DNA of 64,000 nucleotides, from positions 62,001-126,000 of the forward strand of contig CABVDJ010000003.1 of assembly GCA_902497025.1 (NCBI GenBank), written 5' to 3'. The notes beneath the pieces were generated by a model. The model worked only from the letters and a program-made list of their open reading frames with translations. It ran no database searches and was not told the origin of the DNA. This stretch comes from an uncultured Collinsella sp. GTDB taxonomy: Bacteria; Actinomycetota; Coriobacteriia; Coriobacteriales; Coriobacteriaceae. The position numbers and the translations under genes were made by a program. Positions 49,853 through 59,101 of the stretch are shown here, in pieces (the stretch's first letter is position 1; each line of letters begins with the position of its first letter).

Positions 49853-50884
49853 GTGGCAAGGCGCCCTTCCAACGATACAGGTACGCGCCCGGTTTCCATG
49901 GCCGACGTTGCCCGCGCTGCCGGTGTTTCGCAGCAGACGGTTTCGCGCGTTGCCAACGGCCTTCCTAACGTCAACGAGCAGACGCGCCAGCGCGTGCAGG
50001 CCGCTATGCAAGAGCTCGGATTTCGTCCGAGTTATGCCGGTCGCTCGCTGCGCGACGGCCGTTACCATTCGGTCGGTCTGTGCGTCAACGATGTCACCAA
50101 GTTTGGCAACCTCTCAATGATCGATGGCATCGCCAGCGCTGCTCGCGAGCATAATTGCGCCATCACGCTGGTCGAGATGTCCAAGACCGAGGAGTTTTCG
50201 CTTGCCGAGGCAACGCGTCGTATGGCCGCGCTGCCCGTGGACGGCATCATTATCGGCATGAGTCGTATGGCTCCCGATTTTGAAACGTTTGATCCACTGC
50301 CGGGCATTGGCACGGTCATCGTTACCATGTACGCGCACCCGCGGGTGACCACGGTCGATTCCGACCATTACGGCTGCTCGCTATTGCTTATGGATCACCT
50401 GTTTGAGCTGGGGCACGAGCAAATTCGCTATATTGGCGGCCCGTCGTTCTCGGTCGACGAGCAATTTCGTCGCGCCGGTTGGCAGGATGTACTCGAGCGT
50501 AATCACATCGAGCCGGCAGAGCCGCTCGAGGGCGACTGGTCTGCCAACAGCGGCTACGAGGCCGGCAGGTACCTGGCCGAGCACGATCGCACCATGACGG
50601 CGATCTATGCGGCAAACGACCAGATGGCAAATGGCGCGATTGCAGCGCTGCGCGATAGCGGTCTGCGCGTGCCCGAGGACGTGAGCGTGGTGGGCGTCGA
50701 TGACTCGCTCGACGACTTTGTCGCGCATAACGAGCTCACGACTGTGCGATTCGATCTGCATCAGCGCGGACGCGAGGTATTCGAGCATGCGGTTCCCGAG
50801 GCAGGTACGGCGGGCAAAACCGTTGCTATTCGTATTCCCGGCCAGCTCATCGTTCGACATACCACGGCAGCTCATCGCGTATAG
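49853..50884 (+). CDS. LacI family regulator of the gal operon
   Basis: The protein has 343 residues. Helix-turn-helix SMADVARAAGVSQQTVSRVA, hinge SYAGRSLRDGRYHS, and sensor segment SVVGVDDSLDDFVAHNELTT. GTG 49853 is preferred (AAGGTGA upstream). It is divergent from galKT, with three ATGAGTACGTTAACAT-type sites between. The recognition-helix residues are QQ, differing from the three lac-module regulators. Confidence 0.9.
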   Translation: MARRPSNDTGTRPVSMADVARAAGVSQQTVSRVANGLPNVNEQTRQRVQAAMQELGFRPSYAGRSLRDGRYHSVGLCVNDVTKFGNLSMIDGIASAAREHNCAITLVEMSKTEEFSLAEATRRMAALPVDGIIIGMSRMAPDFETFDPLPGIGTVIVTMYAHPRVTTVDSDHYGCSLLLMDHLFELGHEQIRYIGGPSFSVDEQFRRAGWQDVLERNHIEPAEPLEGDWSANSGYEAGRYLAEHDRTMTAIYAANDQMANGAIAALRDSGLRVPEDVSVVGVDDSLDDFVAHNELTTVRFDLHQRGREVFEHAVPEAGTAGKTVAIRIPGQLIVRHTTAAHRV

Positions 50885-51013
50885 TTTTTGCAGGTCAACG
50901 GCGGTATATTCCGCCTAAATAACAATCGGTAAGGTTGCCGGCAGATAGCTGTGGCTCTAAAGACGAGTGCTATGATAGACGAGCTCTTTTGTCTATCTAG
51001 GAGGCTTTGCCTG

Positions 51014-52174
51014 ATGGAGATCACCAAGGATATCCGCTACATTGGCGTCAACGATCACGACATTGACCTGTTCGAGGGCCAGTACGACGTGTCCGAGAAC
51101 GGTATGGCATATAACAGCTACGTTATCTTGGGCGATAAAATCGCTGTCGCCGATTCGGTCGACGCTGGCTTTGTCGACGAGTGGCTCGGTAACCTCGAGA
51201 CCGTGCTCGATGGCCGCACGCCCGACTACCTGGTTGTCCATCATATGGAGCCCGATCACTCCGCCGGTATCGCCGCCTTTATGGAGCGCTATCCCCAGGC
51301 GCAGATTGTGGCCAGCATGGGTGCTTTCCGCATGATGGTCAACTACTTTGGCACCGACTTCCCCGAGCGTAAGATGGTCGTCAAAGATGGCGACGTGCTC
51401 GATCTGGGCGGTCACAGCCTGACGTTTGTCGGCGCCCCCAACGTGCACTGGCCCGAGGTGCTTTTCTCCTACGAGTCCACCGACAAGGTGCTCTTTAGCG
51501 CCGACGGCTTTGGCAAGTTTGGCGCCAACGACATCGAGGATCCCGAGGGCTGGGCTTGCGAAGCGCGCCGTTACTACTTTGGCATCGTGGGAAAGTTCGG
51601 CAAGTTTGTGCAGGCCGTGCTTAAGAAGGCCGCCAATCTGGACATCCAGATTATTTGCCCGCTTCACGGTCCTGTTCTTAGCGAGAACCTGGGCTATTAC
51701 CTCGACACCTACAACACCTGGTCGAGCTATCAGCCCGAGGACGAGGGCATCACGATTGCCTATGCGAGTGTGTATGGTCATCTGAAGGCTGCCGTTGAGG
51801 AGCTCGCTTCTGCGCTCGAGGCCCGCGGTCAGAAGGTCTCCGTCTTTGACCTAGCTCGCGACGATATGGCCGAGGCGGTTGAGGATGCGTTCCGCTATGA
51901 CCGTCTGGTGCTCGCTTCCATTACCTATCAGGGCGAGATCTTCCCGTTCGTGAGCACCTTTATCCATACGCTTGCCGAGCACGCCTATCAGAACCGTACG
52001 GTGGCACTCGTCGAGGCCGGCTCCTGGGCGCCCACCGCTGCCAAGGTTATGACCAAGGAGCTCGAGGGCATGAAGGACATCACCCTGGCGCAGAACAAGG
52101 TGACCGTGCTGGGTTCGCTCAACGACGCCTCGCGCGCTCAGATCGAGGTCCTTGCTGACGAGCTGTCCAAGTAG
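51014..52174 (+). CDS. Flavodiiron protein (FprA-type oxygen/NO reductase)
   Basis: The protein has 386 residues. The N-terminal metallo-beta-lactamase domain carries the diiron ligands HHMEPDHSAG and later GAPNVHWPE and CPLHGPVL. The C-terminal flavodoxin domain starts ITIAYASVYGHLKAAVEELA. Such enzymes reduce O2 or NO and protect anaerobes. ATG 51014 has AGGAGG 9 nt upstream. No rubredoxin is attached; the electron donor is not evident. Strong terminator behind. Confidence 0.92.
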   Translation: MEITKDIRYIGVNDHDIDLFEGQYDVSENGMAYNSYVILGDKIAVADSVDAGFVDEWLGNLETVLDGRTPDYLVVHHMEPDHSAGIAAFMERYPQAQIVASMGAFRMMVNYFGTDFPERKMVVKDGDVLDLGGHSLTFVGAPNVHWPEVLFSYESTDKVLFSADGFGKFGANDIEDPEGWACEARRYYFGIVGKFGKFVQAVLKKAANLDIQIICPLHGPVLSENLGYYLDTYNTWSSYQPEDEGITIAYASVYGHLKAAVEELASALEARGQKVSVFDLARDDMAEAVEDAFRYDRLVLASITYQGEIFPFVSTFIHTLAEHAYQNRTVALVEAGSWAPTAAKVMTKELEGMKDITLAQNKVTVLGSLNDASRAQIEVLADELSK

Positions 52175-52196
52175 CGATATCTCGCTTTTAACGAGC

Positions 52197-52232
52197 AAAA
52201 CCACCACAAAGGTACCTTTGTGGTGGTTTTTG
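52197..52232. terminator. Bidirectional terminator
   Basis: A near-perfect palindrome AAAACCACCACAAAG / CTTTGTGGTGGTTTTT lies between convergent genes. Confidence 0.85.
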
Positions 52233-52233
52233 T

Positions 52234-53037
52234 TTAAGCGCCGGCGATGACGAGATTCGGGCGGGCGTCGTCGGCGGTCTCGGCGATTGAGGTGGCGACG
52301 GCGCCATCGGGATCACAGTCCATCACGATGGTGTCGACGTCGGCAAGCTCGGCAAAACGATACATACCGCGTCCGTTAACCTTGCTGGCGTCCATGAGGG
52401 CGACGCTTTGATGGGCTGCGGCGATCATAGCCGTTTTGGTCTCAGCCATCTGGGGAAAGTCGGTCGTAAAGCCGCAGCCGGGAACAAAAGCTCCAGGGCA
52501 CATGACGGCAAGATCGGCGTGGACCATTTGGAGCGCCTGCATAGTGAGCGGTCCGTACAGATAACGATGGCCTTTGCGCAGCGCCCCGCCCGGCATGACG
52601 ACATCGACTGAGGGCATGCTCTCGTCGATGTAATCGGCAATGGTAATGTCGGCCGTGATGACGGTGATACCGTCGCGCTGATCGAGGAGCCGGACGAACT
52701 CGAGCGCCGTGGTGCCCGAGTCGACGAGCAACGTGTCGCCGTCACTGACGAGCTCGATGGCGCTTTGCGCGATGGCCTGCTTGGCGGCGACGTTGACATT
52801 GATGCGGCGATCCTGCGTGGAGACGGTTAGGCGTTTGTGGAGCGACACAGCGCCGCCATGTGTGCGGCGCAGCTTGCCTGCTTCGGCGAGCGCGTCTAGG
52901 TCGGCGCGGGCGGTGACGGAGGACACGCCAAAGGTCTGGGCGATTTCTGCTACCTGCACCGAGGCGTTATGCTCAAGCATCTCCATGATGGCGGCACGAC
53001 GCTCATCGGCGAAGGCTCGGGTTGTTACATGGGCCAT
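52234..53037 (-). CDS. DeoR family regulator
   Basis: The protein has 267 residues. Helix-turn-helix QVAEIAQTFGVSSVTARADLDAL, then RTHGGAVSL; the DeoRC sensor has LLVDSGTTALEFVRLL and VVMPGGALRKGHRYLYGP. ATG 53037 follows GGAG at 5 nt. It is divergent from the class II aldolase gene and probably controls it in response to a sugar phosphate. Confidence 0.88.
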   Translation of the reverse strand: MAHVTTRAFADERRAAIMEMLEHNASVQVAEIAQTFGVSSVTARADLDALAEAGKLRRTHGGAVSLHKRLTVSTQDRRINVNVAAKQAIAQSAIELVSDGDTLLVDSGTTALEFVRLLDQRDGITVITADITIADYIDESMPSVDVVMPGGALRKGHRYLYGPLTMQALQMVHADLAVMCPGAFVPGCGFTTDFPQMAETKTAMIAAAHQSVALMDASKVNGRGMYRFAELADVDTIVMDCDPDGAVATSIAETADDARPNLVIAGA

Positions 53038-53372
53038 AGCTGCTCCATCCTCAACTGAAATTTGCAGGAATTGTGTTGAGTCCATTTTCGTTCATTTTCT
53101 TTTTGAGTAAGAAAACACCTTTCGATTACTTATCTTTTCTATAAAAGAAAGATGATTCGCTTGAAAACTGCAATGTCGTATAGAGGAATCCGGTGCGAAT
53201 CTCTTCCGTTTGCTTTTCAAAAACGAGCGTCTTGACCTGTGTGCCGGTGATATCTCATGCGTGCGACACCATCGATTTTCATACAATGAGCGCAGCAAAA
53301 CGCAAGGTAAAACGCCTTGTGAACAACTACGCCCGATGTCCGGATGCGGGCGAGGGAGAGGAGCAAACGCTC
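53038..53372. promoter_or_regulatory. Divergent DeoR/aldolase control region
   Basis: This A/T-rich stretch has an imperfect dyad around 53133-53154 (TCTTTTCTATAAAAGAAAG) and repeated TTTTC-type tracts that could be DeoR operators. No gene is seen; the aldolase reading frame is open upstream but lacks a credible start before 53373. Confidence 0.45.
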
Positions 53373-54230
53373 ATGGCACTTGTTACCACCGAAAAGATGC
53401 TCAAGGACGCTCAGGCCGGCCACTACGCCGTCGGCGCGTTCAACGTCGAGAACCTCGAGTTTGTTATGGCCGTTCTGGCCGCTGCCGAGGAGACCAAGTC
53501 CCCCGTCATCATGCAGACCACCCCGGGCACCATCAAGACCGCTGGTCTGGACTACTTCTACGGCATGGTCAAGGCTGCTGCCGAGCGCGCTTCCGTGCCC
53601 GTCGCTCTGCACCTCGATCACGGCGATGGCTATGACCGCTGCATGCAGGCTTTCCGCACGGGCTACACCTCTGTCATGATCGACGGTTCGCACGAGTCCT
53701 TCGAGGACAACATCGCCCTGACCAAGTCCGTCGCCGATGCTGGCCGCGCCATGGGCGTGCCCGTCGAGGCAGAGCTCGGCAAGGTTGGCGGCAAGGAGGA
53801 CGACGGTCCCGCGGTTGAGGGCGAGAGCCCCTACACCGATCCGGCTGAGGCCAAGGAGTTCGTCGAGCGCACTGGCTGCACCTCTCTCGCTATTGGCGTT
53901 GGCACCAGCCACGGTGTGTACACGAGCGATCCGCACATCGAGCAGTCCGTGGTCAAGGCCATCCGCGACGCCGTCGACGTGCCGCTGGTTCTGCACGGCA
54001 CCTCCGGTGTGCCCGATGAGCAGGTTGCCGAGGCTGTGAAGAACGGCATCTGCAAGGTTAACTACGCCACCGAGCTGCGTCAGGCCTACACCAAGGGCTT
54101 CATGGCCTACATGGCCGAGAACCCCGCCTGCTTCGATCCCAAGAAGCCGGCCAAGGAGGGCATGCGTGAGATCACCGAGCTGGTTAAGATCCGCATGACC
54201 AACCTTAACTCTGTGGGCAAAGCAGAGTAA
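53373..54230 (+). CDS. Class II tagatose/fructose-bisphosphate aldolase (GatY/KbaY-like)
   Basis: The protein has 285 residues. Class II motifs are HLDHGDGYDRCMQAF (zinc His), MIDGSHESFEDNI, VEAELGKVGGKEDD and VLHGTSGVPDEQV. The TPGT segment, ESFEDNI and GVGTSHGVY region resemble GatY/KbaY tagatose-1,6-bisphosphate aldolases more than long FbaA types. That fits the LacAB-LacC route in this window, which otherwise lacks its final enzyme. Fructose-bisphosphate cleavage is equally possible. ATG 53373 has GGAG upstream and the family start (ALVTTEKMLKDAQ). Confidence 0.85.
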   Translation: MALVTTEKMLKDAQAGHYAVGAFNVENLEFVMAVLAAAEETKSPVIMQTTPGTIKTAGLDYFYGMVKAAAERASVPVALHLDHGDGYDRCMQAFRTGYTSVMIDGSHESFEDNIALTKSVADAGRAMGVPVEAELGKVGGKEDDGPAVEGESPYTDPAEAKEFVERTGCTSLAIGVGTSHGVYTSDPHIEQSVVKAIRDAVDVPLVLHGTSGVPDEQVAEAVKNGICKVNYATELRQAYTKGFMAYMAENPACFDPKKPAKEGMREITELVKIRMTNLNSVGKAE

Positions 54231-54263
54231 CAGCAAGGGTACTCCGACTCGCTACATATCCCG

Positions 54264-54388
54264 GGGAGGGACGAGGGCTTAGTTCCCCAATCGTCCTCGG
54301 GCATGCAAAAAGCCTCGCTGCGCACTTCGTGCGGCGAGGCTTTTTGCCCCCTGCGGAAAGATTGGGGAACTAAGCCCTGGTCCCTCCC
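54264..54388. repeat. Nested palindrome: 28-bp inverted repeat around a terminator
   Basis: Arms 54264-54291 and 54361-54388 match with one mismatch. They enclose the terminator hairpin at 54305-54347. Transcripts reaching the outer right arm could fold into a much larger structure. Confidence 0.75.
54305..54347. terminator. Terminator of the aldolase gene
   Basis: GCAAAAAGCCTCGC and GCGAGGCTTTTTGC form a stem around GCGCAC-TTC-GTGCG; T-runs occur on both strands. Confidence 0.85.
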
Positions 54389-54935
54389 AGGTTGACCTAC
54401 TCGAGGTCGTCGCCCTTGTGGCGTTAGGGCGGAAATGGGTGGGGCGTTAGGGCTTCTTTGCTGATGGGGGATTAGTATGCCCGGGCTTGGTTGGGGAATG
54501 CCTGGTCTAGTGAGGCTTGGAGTTTTTCGAAGGATGTCTGCAGGTTGAGGTGTTGGTCTGCAGAGCGTTTGGCTTTTGTGGTGGGGGAGTCGAGGAGGCC
54601 GTTTCTCTGTGTCGGGGGGAAGAAGAAAAGGTCTGCATGTTTTAGGGATGGCTGCTGTGCTGCGTCATTGGAAGAATGCATGCTTATGCGGCCTCCTCGA
54701 TGTCCACCAAAAGGTTGCGCACGGGGTGTGCTGCTAGGTCCCGTGCGTTGGCAGTATTATGCCGCGGCTGTCGCAAAGAAGGGCTAAAGAAAGGCTTAAC
54801 CTGGTTTGATGTTACGATGAAACCGCAGGTCAAAGCCATCGAGTAACACTCTTGAAAGGTTTTGAGCTTAAGGGCTTTCTAAGGTTTGTGGTGCGGATGT
54901 GGCGCGGACGTGCGGGGCGTGTGGACGGCTCGTTC
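54389..54935. other. Gene-poor gap with one weak small ORF
   Basis: A 69-codon frame on the minus strand (54472-54681, ending LDQAFPNQARAY) has an ATG but a distant ribosome site and no recognisable domain. Overlapping plus-strand frames are no better. No repeat or RNA was recognised here. Confidence 0.35.
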
Positions 54936-55925
54936 CTAGCGCTGCGGCTCTGCGGTGCGCACCTGCTCGATGACCTTTTCCATCGTGGCGTCGATGCGGT
55001 CTTTTTTGAGTTCGCATTCCCAGATGGTTATGGGCGTCCAGCCCATTTGAGTGAGTGCTGCCACGGCAGCGCGGTCGCGCTCGACGTTGCGACGGAACTT
55101 TGCCTCCCAAAACTCAACGTTGCGCTTGGGCTGGCTAGGGTTGCACTTAGGGCAGCGATGCCAAAAGCAACCGTTGACGAAGATGGCGATCTTGCGGCCG
55201 GGGAAGGCGATGTCGGGCTTGCCGGGAACCTTCCATTCCAAGCGATAACCCGTAAGGCCCGCTGCGCGCAGGCGCTGTCGTACGAGCAGCTCGGGCTTGG
55301 TGTTGGCGCGCTTGTTGCCCTTCATGGACTTTTTGATGGCGGCGCGACGGCGTACCAGTTCGCGCTCGTCAGCGGAGAGGTCCGAGGTATCGATGCCGTC
55401 GAGCAGACCTGGTTTGGGGCGCTTTTTGCTACGGCGCTTAGGTGTGCGCTTGGGCTTGGTGGCGGGCTCGTCGGTCGTGGCGGCCTCGGTATCTTTGGCA
55501 GCGCCGTTGGCCTCAAGCCGATCTTCCTTCAGCTCAATCAGGGCATCGATAAGCCCCTTGTCGGCGGGCATCCATTCCACCGTGGCAAGCGAGGTGCGCG
55601 GAATCCAGCGGATATCGAGCTGGCGGTCGTGCTTCTGAGGCTCATCGGATTCATCGGCGAGCGAGCAGTAGTAGCACTCCATGGAGAGATGAAAATCGGG
55701 GTAGTCATACTCAACGGTATAGAAATCGCGCAGGTTGGTGACTTTGACCTGCAGCTCTTCCATGAGCTCGCGGCATACGGCGTCCTCGGGCGTCTCGCCG
55801 CGCATGAGCTTGCCACCGGGGAACTCCCAAAGTCCCTGCATGTCGCCATAGCCGCGCTGCACGGCCAGTAGCTCGTCGGATCCTTCCTTGCGAATGATCC
55901 CAGCGGCAACATGAACAGTCTTCAA
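54936..55925 (-). CDS. Nudix hydrolase - Vsr mismatch endonuclease fusion
   Basis: The protein has 329 residues from TTG 55925 (AGGA 6 nt upstream, start MKTVHVAAGII). The N-terminal ~135 residues are a MutT-like Nudix domain with box GGKLMRGETPEDAVCRELMEEL. A Lys/Arg/Pro-rich linker (~145-200) follows. The C-terminal ~125 residues are a very-short-patch-repair endonuclease: ANTKPELLVRQRLRAAG, the catalytic-Asp region GKPDIAFPGRKIAIFVNGCF, WHRCPKCNPSQ, and MGWTPITIWECEL. Nucleotide-pool cleaning and T:G mismatch nicking are thus joined in one chain. No Dcm methylase is adjacent. Confidence 0.88.
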   Translation of the reverse strand: MKTVHVAAGIIRKEGSDELLAVQRGYGDMQGLWEFPGGKLMRGETPEDAVCRELMEELQVKVTNLRDFYTVEYDYPDFHLSMECYYCSLADESDEPQKHDRQLDIRWIPRTSLATVEWMPADKGLIDALIELKEDRLEANGAAKDTEAATTDEPATKPKRTPKRRSKKRPKPGLLDGIDTSDLSADERELVRRRAAIKKSMKGNKRANTKPELLVRQRLRAAGLTGYRLEWKVPGKPDIAFPGRKIAIFVNGCFWHRCPKCNPSQPKRNVEFWEAKFRRNVERDRAAVAALTQMGWTPITIWECELKKDRIDATMEKVIEQVRTAEPQR

Positions 55926-56073
55926 CAGGAGTCCTCTCTCAACATCAACACGTGGCAGGGTAGCTACGCGTACCTTACACAACGGTAAGGCAAGCGTAAG
56001 CCATATCGATGGTAGCCGACTCGTCTTCTTGCGACTATAGATGCCGTAGACTAATTGCAAGAAAGGACTCGGT

Positions 56074-56859
56074 ATGCAAACCACGCACATGGCGACCCCG
56101 GTACTGGAGGCCGCGCATCTCGAAAAGGTATACGGAGCGCTGGGCAACGTGACCCGCGCGCTCAACGACGTCAGCTTTACCGTCAACCGCGGCGAATTTG
56201 TTGGCATCATGGGCGCTTCGGGCTCGGGCAAGTCGACGTTGCTCAACTGCGTGTCGACCATCGATAGCGCCACAAGCGGCACGATCCGCATCAACGGCCA
56301 GGACGTAACGCGCATGAAGCAGGCTAAGCTTTCGCAGTTCCGCCGCGAGGAACTCGGCTTTATCTTCCAGGACTCCAACCTGCTCGATACGCTCACGGCA
56401 CGCGAGAACATCGCCCTGCCGCTCACCATCGCCCGCACAAACTCGGCAGAGATCTCGACCCGCGTGCAGGATGTGGCAGCGCGCCTGTCCATCAGTCAGG
56501 TGCTCGACAAGTATCCCTACCAGATGTCCGGCGGTCAGCAGCAGCGCGTCGCCGCGGCTCGTGCGCTTGTCACCGACCCTACCATGATCATGGCCGACGA
56601 GCCCACCGGTGCCCTCGATTCCAAGAGCGCTCGCCTGCTGCTCGAGAGCCTGGAGGCCCTCAATCGCCGCCTGCGCGCCACCGTGCTCATGGTCACGCAC
56701 GACAGCTTTGCCGCCAGCTACACGAGTCGTGTGCTGTTTATTCGCGACGGCAAGATCTTCACTGAGCTGCGCCGCGGCGACACCGACCGTCGCGAGTTCT
56801 TCGACCGCATTATGGAGGTCGTTGCCATGATGGGCGGTGAGGGCTCCGATGCTCTGTAA
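56074..56859 (+). CDS. ABC transporter ATP-binding protein (BceA/LolD type)
   Basis: The protein has 261 residues. Walker A GASGSGKSTL, Q-loop FIFQDSNLLDTLTARENI, signature MSGGQQQRVAAARALV and Walker B MIMADEPTGALD are intact. It overlaps the permease gene by 11 nt. This pairing with a long FtsX-type permease is typical of peptide-antibiotic resistance/sensing transporters (BceAB). No two-component system is adjacent. Confidence 0.9.
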   Translation: MQTTHMATPVLEAAHLEKVYGALGNVTRALNDVSFTVNRGEFVGIMGASGSGKSTLLNCVSTIDSATSGTIRINGQDVTRMKQAKLSQFRREELGFIFQDSNLLDTLTARENIALPLTIARTNSAEISTRVQDVAARLSISQVLDKYPYQMSGGQQQRVAAARALVTDPTMIMADEPTGALDSKSARLLLESLEALNRRLRATVLMVTHDSFAASYTSRVLFIRDGKIFTELRRGDTDRREFFDRIMEVVAMMGGEGSDAL

Positions 56860-59059
56860 ACTCGCTTGGGGCAACGTCCGCCGCGCCGGCCGCGACTACC
56901 TCGTCTACCTTTTGACGCTCACCCTGGGTGTCACGGTCTTCTATGCCTTTAACACCATCTCGATGCAGGTCGACATCGCCGGAATCGATGAAAAAGGCTT
57001 GGCGCAGGTAATGGGCAGCATGCTCGGCGACCTGACGTACTTTTTGGCCGGTGTCATGGCCTTTTTAATGGTGTATGCCAATAACTTCATCATGAAACGC
57101 CGCAAGAAGGAGTTTGGCCTGTACCAGGTGCTCGGCATGGGGCGCGGGCGCGTCGCCACGATCATGGCGCTCGAGACGGTGATTGTCTCGGTCGGCGCCT
57201 TTGTCGCCGGCATTGTGCTGGGTGTGGGACTCTCCCAGCTCATGACGTTCTTTACGGCCTCGCTCTTTAAGACGCAGATCGCCAATTTCCACTTCTTTTT
57301 CTCGGTGCATGCGTTCAACCTGACCCTTGTCTGCATGCTCGTGATGTTTGTGCTCACGCTACTGCTGAACCTTCGCGCCGTGCGTCGTACCAAACTTATC
57401 GAGCTTATGGGTGCCGAGCGTCGCAACGAGAGTATCAAGACACGCAACCCCTGGATTGCGATTGCCATCTTTGCCGTGGGCGTGGCGCTTGTGGGCGTGG
57501 CCTATTACCGTCTGCTACGTGATGGGTTCCCGCTAACCGCGACGGACAGCAAGCTGCAAGAGGCCATGAACCAGTTTGGTATTACGACCGCTATGGTTAC
57601 CGTGGGCACCTTTGCCCTGTTCTGGGGACTCTCGGGCATGCTCATCAAGCTGCTGCAGAGCCTGCGCGGCGTGTATTGGCGCGGCCTCAACATGTTTACC
57701 GTGCGCCAGCTTGCGGCCAAGGTCAACACGGTGTGCTTTTCGATGGGCGTCATTGCGATGCTCCTGTTTTTGGCCATCACCTCGGTGACGTGCGGTATGT
57801 CGATTGCCAACGTGATGAACGAAAACCTGGAGCGCTATAACCCTGTTGATGTGTCTCAGACGTATGTCTATTACACGCCCGATACGCTCGACTACTACAA
57901 AGGGTACAAAGGGTATGTCAATCCGTCTGAGGCCGATCGCATGGTGCTGGCCGATACAACGGTCGATTTGTACCCCGCATGGCACGGTAAGGGCAAGTCG
58001 GCGGGCAACAACAACGAGACCGGCAAGAAGGTCAATATCGCCGATGTTGCCGGTGAACATGTGCAGATCGATTCGTATCTGAGTTACCCGTTTGGCGGTT
58101 CGGATCCTTCGGTGACCCCAAGTGAGATGTGCAAGATCATGGGCGAAAAGCTTCCCAAGGCGTTCGGGGGTAGCAATGCCGATACGATGGGTCTGTTTGT
58201 GACGCCGGCGAGCCAGTACAACAAACTGCGTCAGATGATGGGCGAGGAGCCGGTGCACATCGGTCACGACCAGTATCTGCTCACATGTGATATGGGCGGC
58301 GAGCTGGTCGACCTGTACACCAAGTATATGGCTGGCGGCCACGCCCTTACCTTGGGCGGGCATACGCTCAAGCCCGCAACCGATAAGTCGGACGAAGATA
58401 CGGCGGCCATCGCCAACTCGGCGATGGGCAGCAATCCGGGTACCGTCGTCGTTGCCGACGAGCTGTTGTCCCAGCTTAATCTGCAGCCGTATTCCAGTAG
58501 CCTGCTCGTTAACTACAAACAGGGGATGGATACGACCGAGGCAGACGAGAGCATTAAACACACTCTGCTCGACAATCTGCTCGTTGACGGCAAGGAGCCG
58601 GGGTCGTGGGGAATCTTTATCACACGCTCCGAGATGTACACGCAAGCAGCGCAAATGAACGGTCTTATTAGCTACCTAGCCATCTACATCGGCTTTGTAT
58701 TGGTCGTTGCATGCGCGGCGATTCTGTCGATCCAGCAACTCTCCAACGTGGCCGACGGCAGCCGCAGCTATCGTGTGCTGGCACAGATCGGCTGCGACGA
58801 CCGCCAGATTCGCCATTCGGTGATGGCGCAGCAAGCGGTATTCTTCCTGTTCCCGCTGGCAGTGGGCTTGGCGCACTCCTTTGTGGCGCTTAAGGTGATC
58901 ATCGAGATGGTGAGCATATTCGGAAATATGAGCATCGGCGGCACCGTGGGCCTCACCTGTGCAATCTTCCTGGCAGCATACGGTGGCTACTTCCTGGTGA
59001 CCTACCTCATGAGTGCCGGCATGGTACGAGCCGCCATCGCCACCCGCTACAGCGAGTAA
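56849..59059 (+). CDS. ABC transporter permease (BceB/FtsX family)
   Basis: The protein has 736 residues. It has an N-terminal helix plus three-helix FtsX unit (MLCKLAWGNVRRAGRDYLVYLL; FIMKRRKKEFGLYQVLGMGRGRV), two more helix pairs, a large external domain (~residues 325-605), and a C-terminal FtsX unit (SRSYRVLAQIGCDDRQI). That layout fits BceB-type permeases. ATG 56849 with GAGGG 5 nt upstream is preferred to GTG 56837. Confidence 0.88.
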   Translation: MLCKLAWGNVRRAGRDYLVYLLTLTLGVTVFYAFNTISMQVDIAGIDEKGLAQVMGSMLGDLTYFLAGVMAFLMVYANNFIMKRRKKEFGLYQVLGMGRGRVATIMALETVIVSVGAFVAGIVLGVGLSQLMTFFTASLFKTQIANFHFFFSVHAFNLTLVCMLVMFVLTLLLNLRAVRRTKLIELMGAERRNESIKTRNPWIAIAIFAVGVALVGVAYYRLLRDGFPLTATDSKLQEAMNQFGITTAMVTVGTFALFWGLSGMLIKLLQSLRGVYWRGLNMFTVRQLAAKVNTVCFSMGVIAMLLFLAITSVTCGMSIANVMNENLERYNPVDVSQTYVYYTPDTLDYYKGYKGYVNPSEADRMVLADTTVDLYPAWHGKGKSAGNNNETGKKVNIADVAGEHVQIDSYLSYPFGGSDPSVTPSEMCKIMGEKLPKAFGGSNADTMGLFVTPASQYNKLRQMMGEEPVHIGHDQYLLTCDMGGELVDLYTKYMAGGHALTLGGHTLKPATDKSDEDTAAIANSAMGSNPGTVVVADELLSQLNLQPYSSSLLVNYKQGMDTTEADESIKHTLLDNLLVDGKEPGSWGIFITRSEMYTQAAQMNGLISYLAIYIGFVLVVACAAILSIQQLSNVADGSRSYRVLAQIGCDDRQIRHSVMAQQAVFFLFPLAVGLAHSFVALKVIIEMVSIFGNMSIGGTVGLTCAIFLAAYGGYFLVTYLMSAGMVRAAIATRYSE

Positions 59060-59101
59060 CCTGCCTAGCGAAAAGTAAAATCATCACAGGTTGAGCATAA
59101 G

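Noticed and set aside
54472..54681. Small minus-strand gene of 69 codons
   Set aside because: No domain, weak ribosome site and no context; mentioned only within the gap entry.
54852..55871. 339-codon plus-strand frame
   Set aside because: It lies opposite the Nudix-Vsr gene, which has both domain signatures intact.
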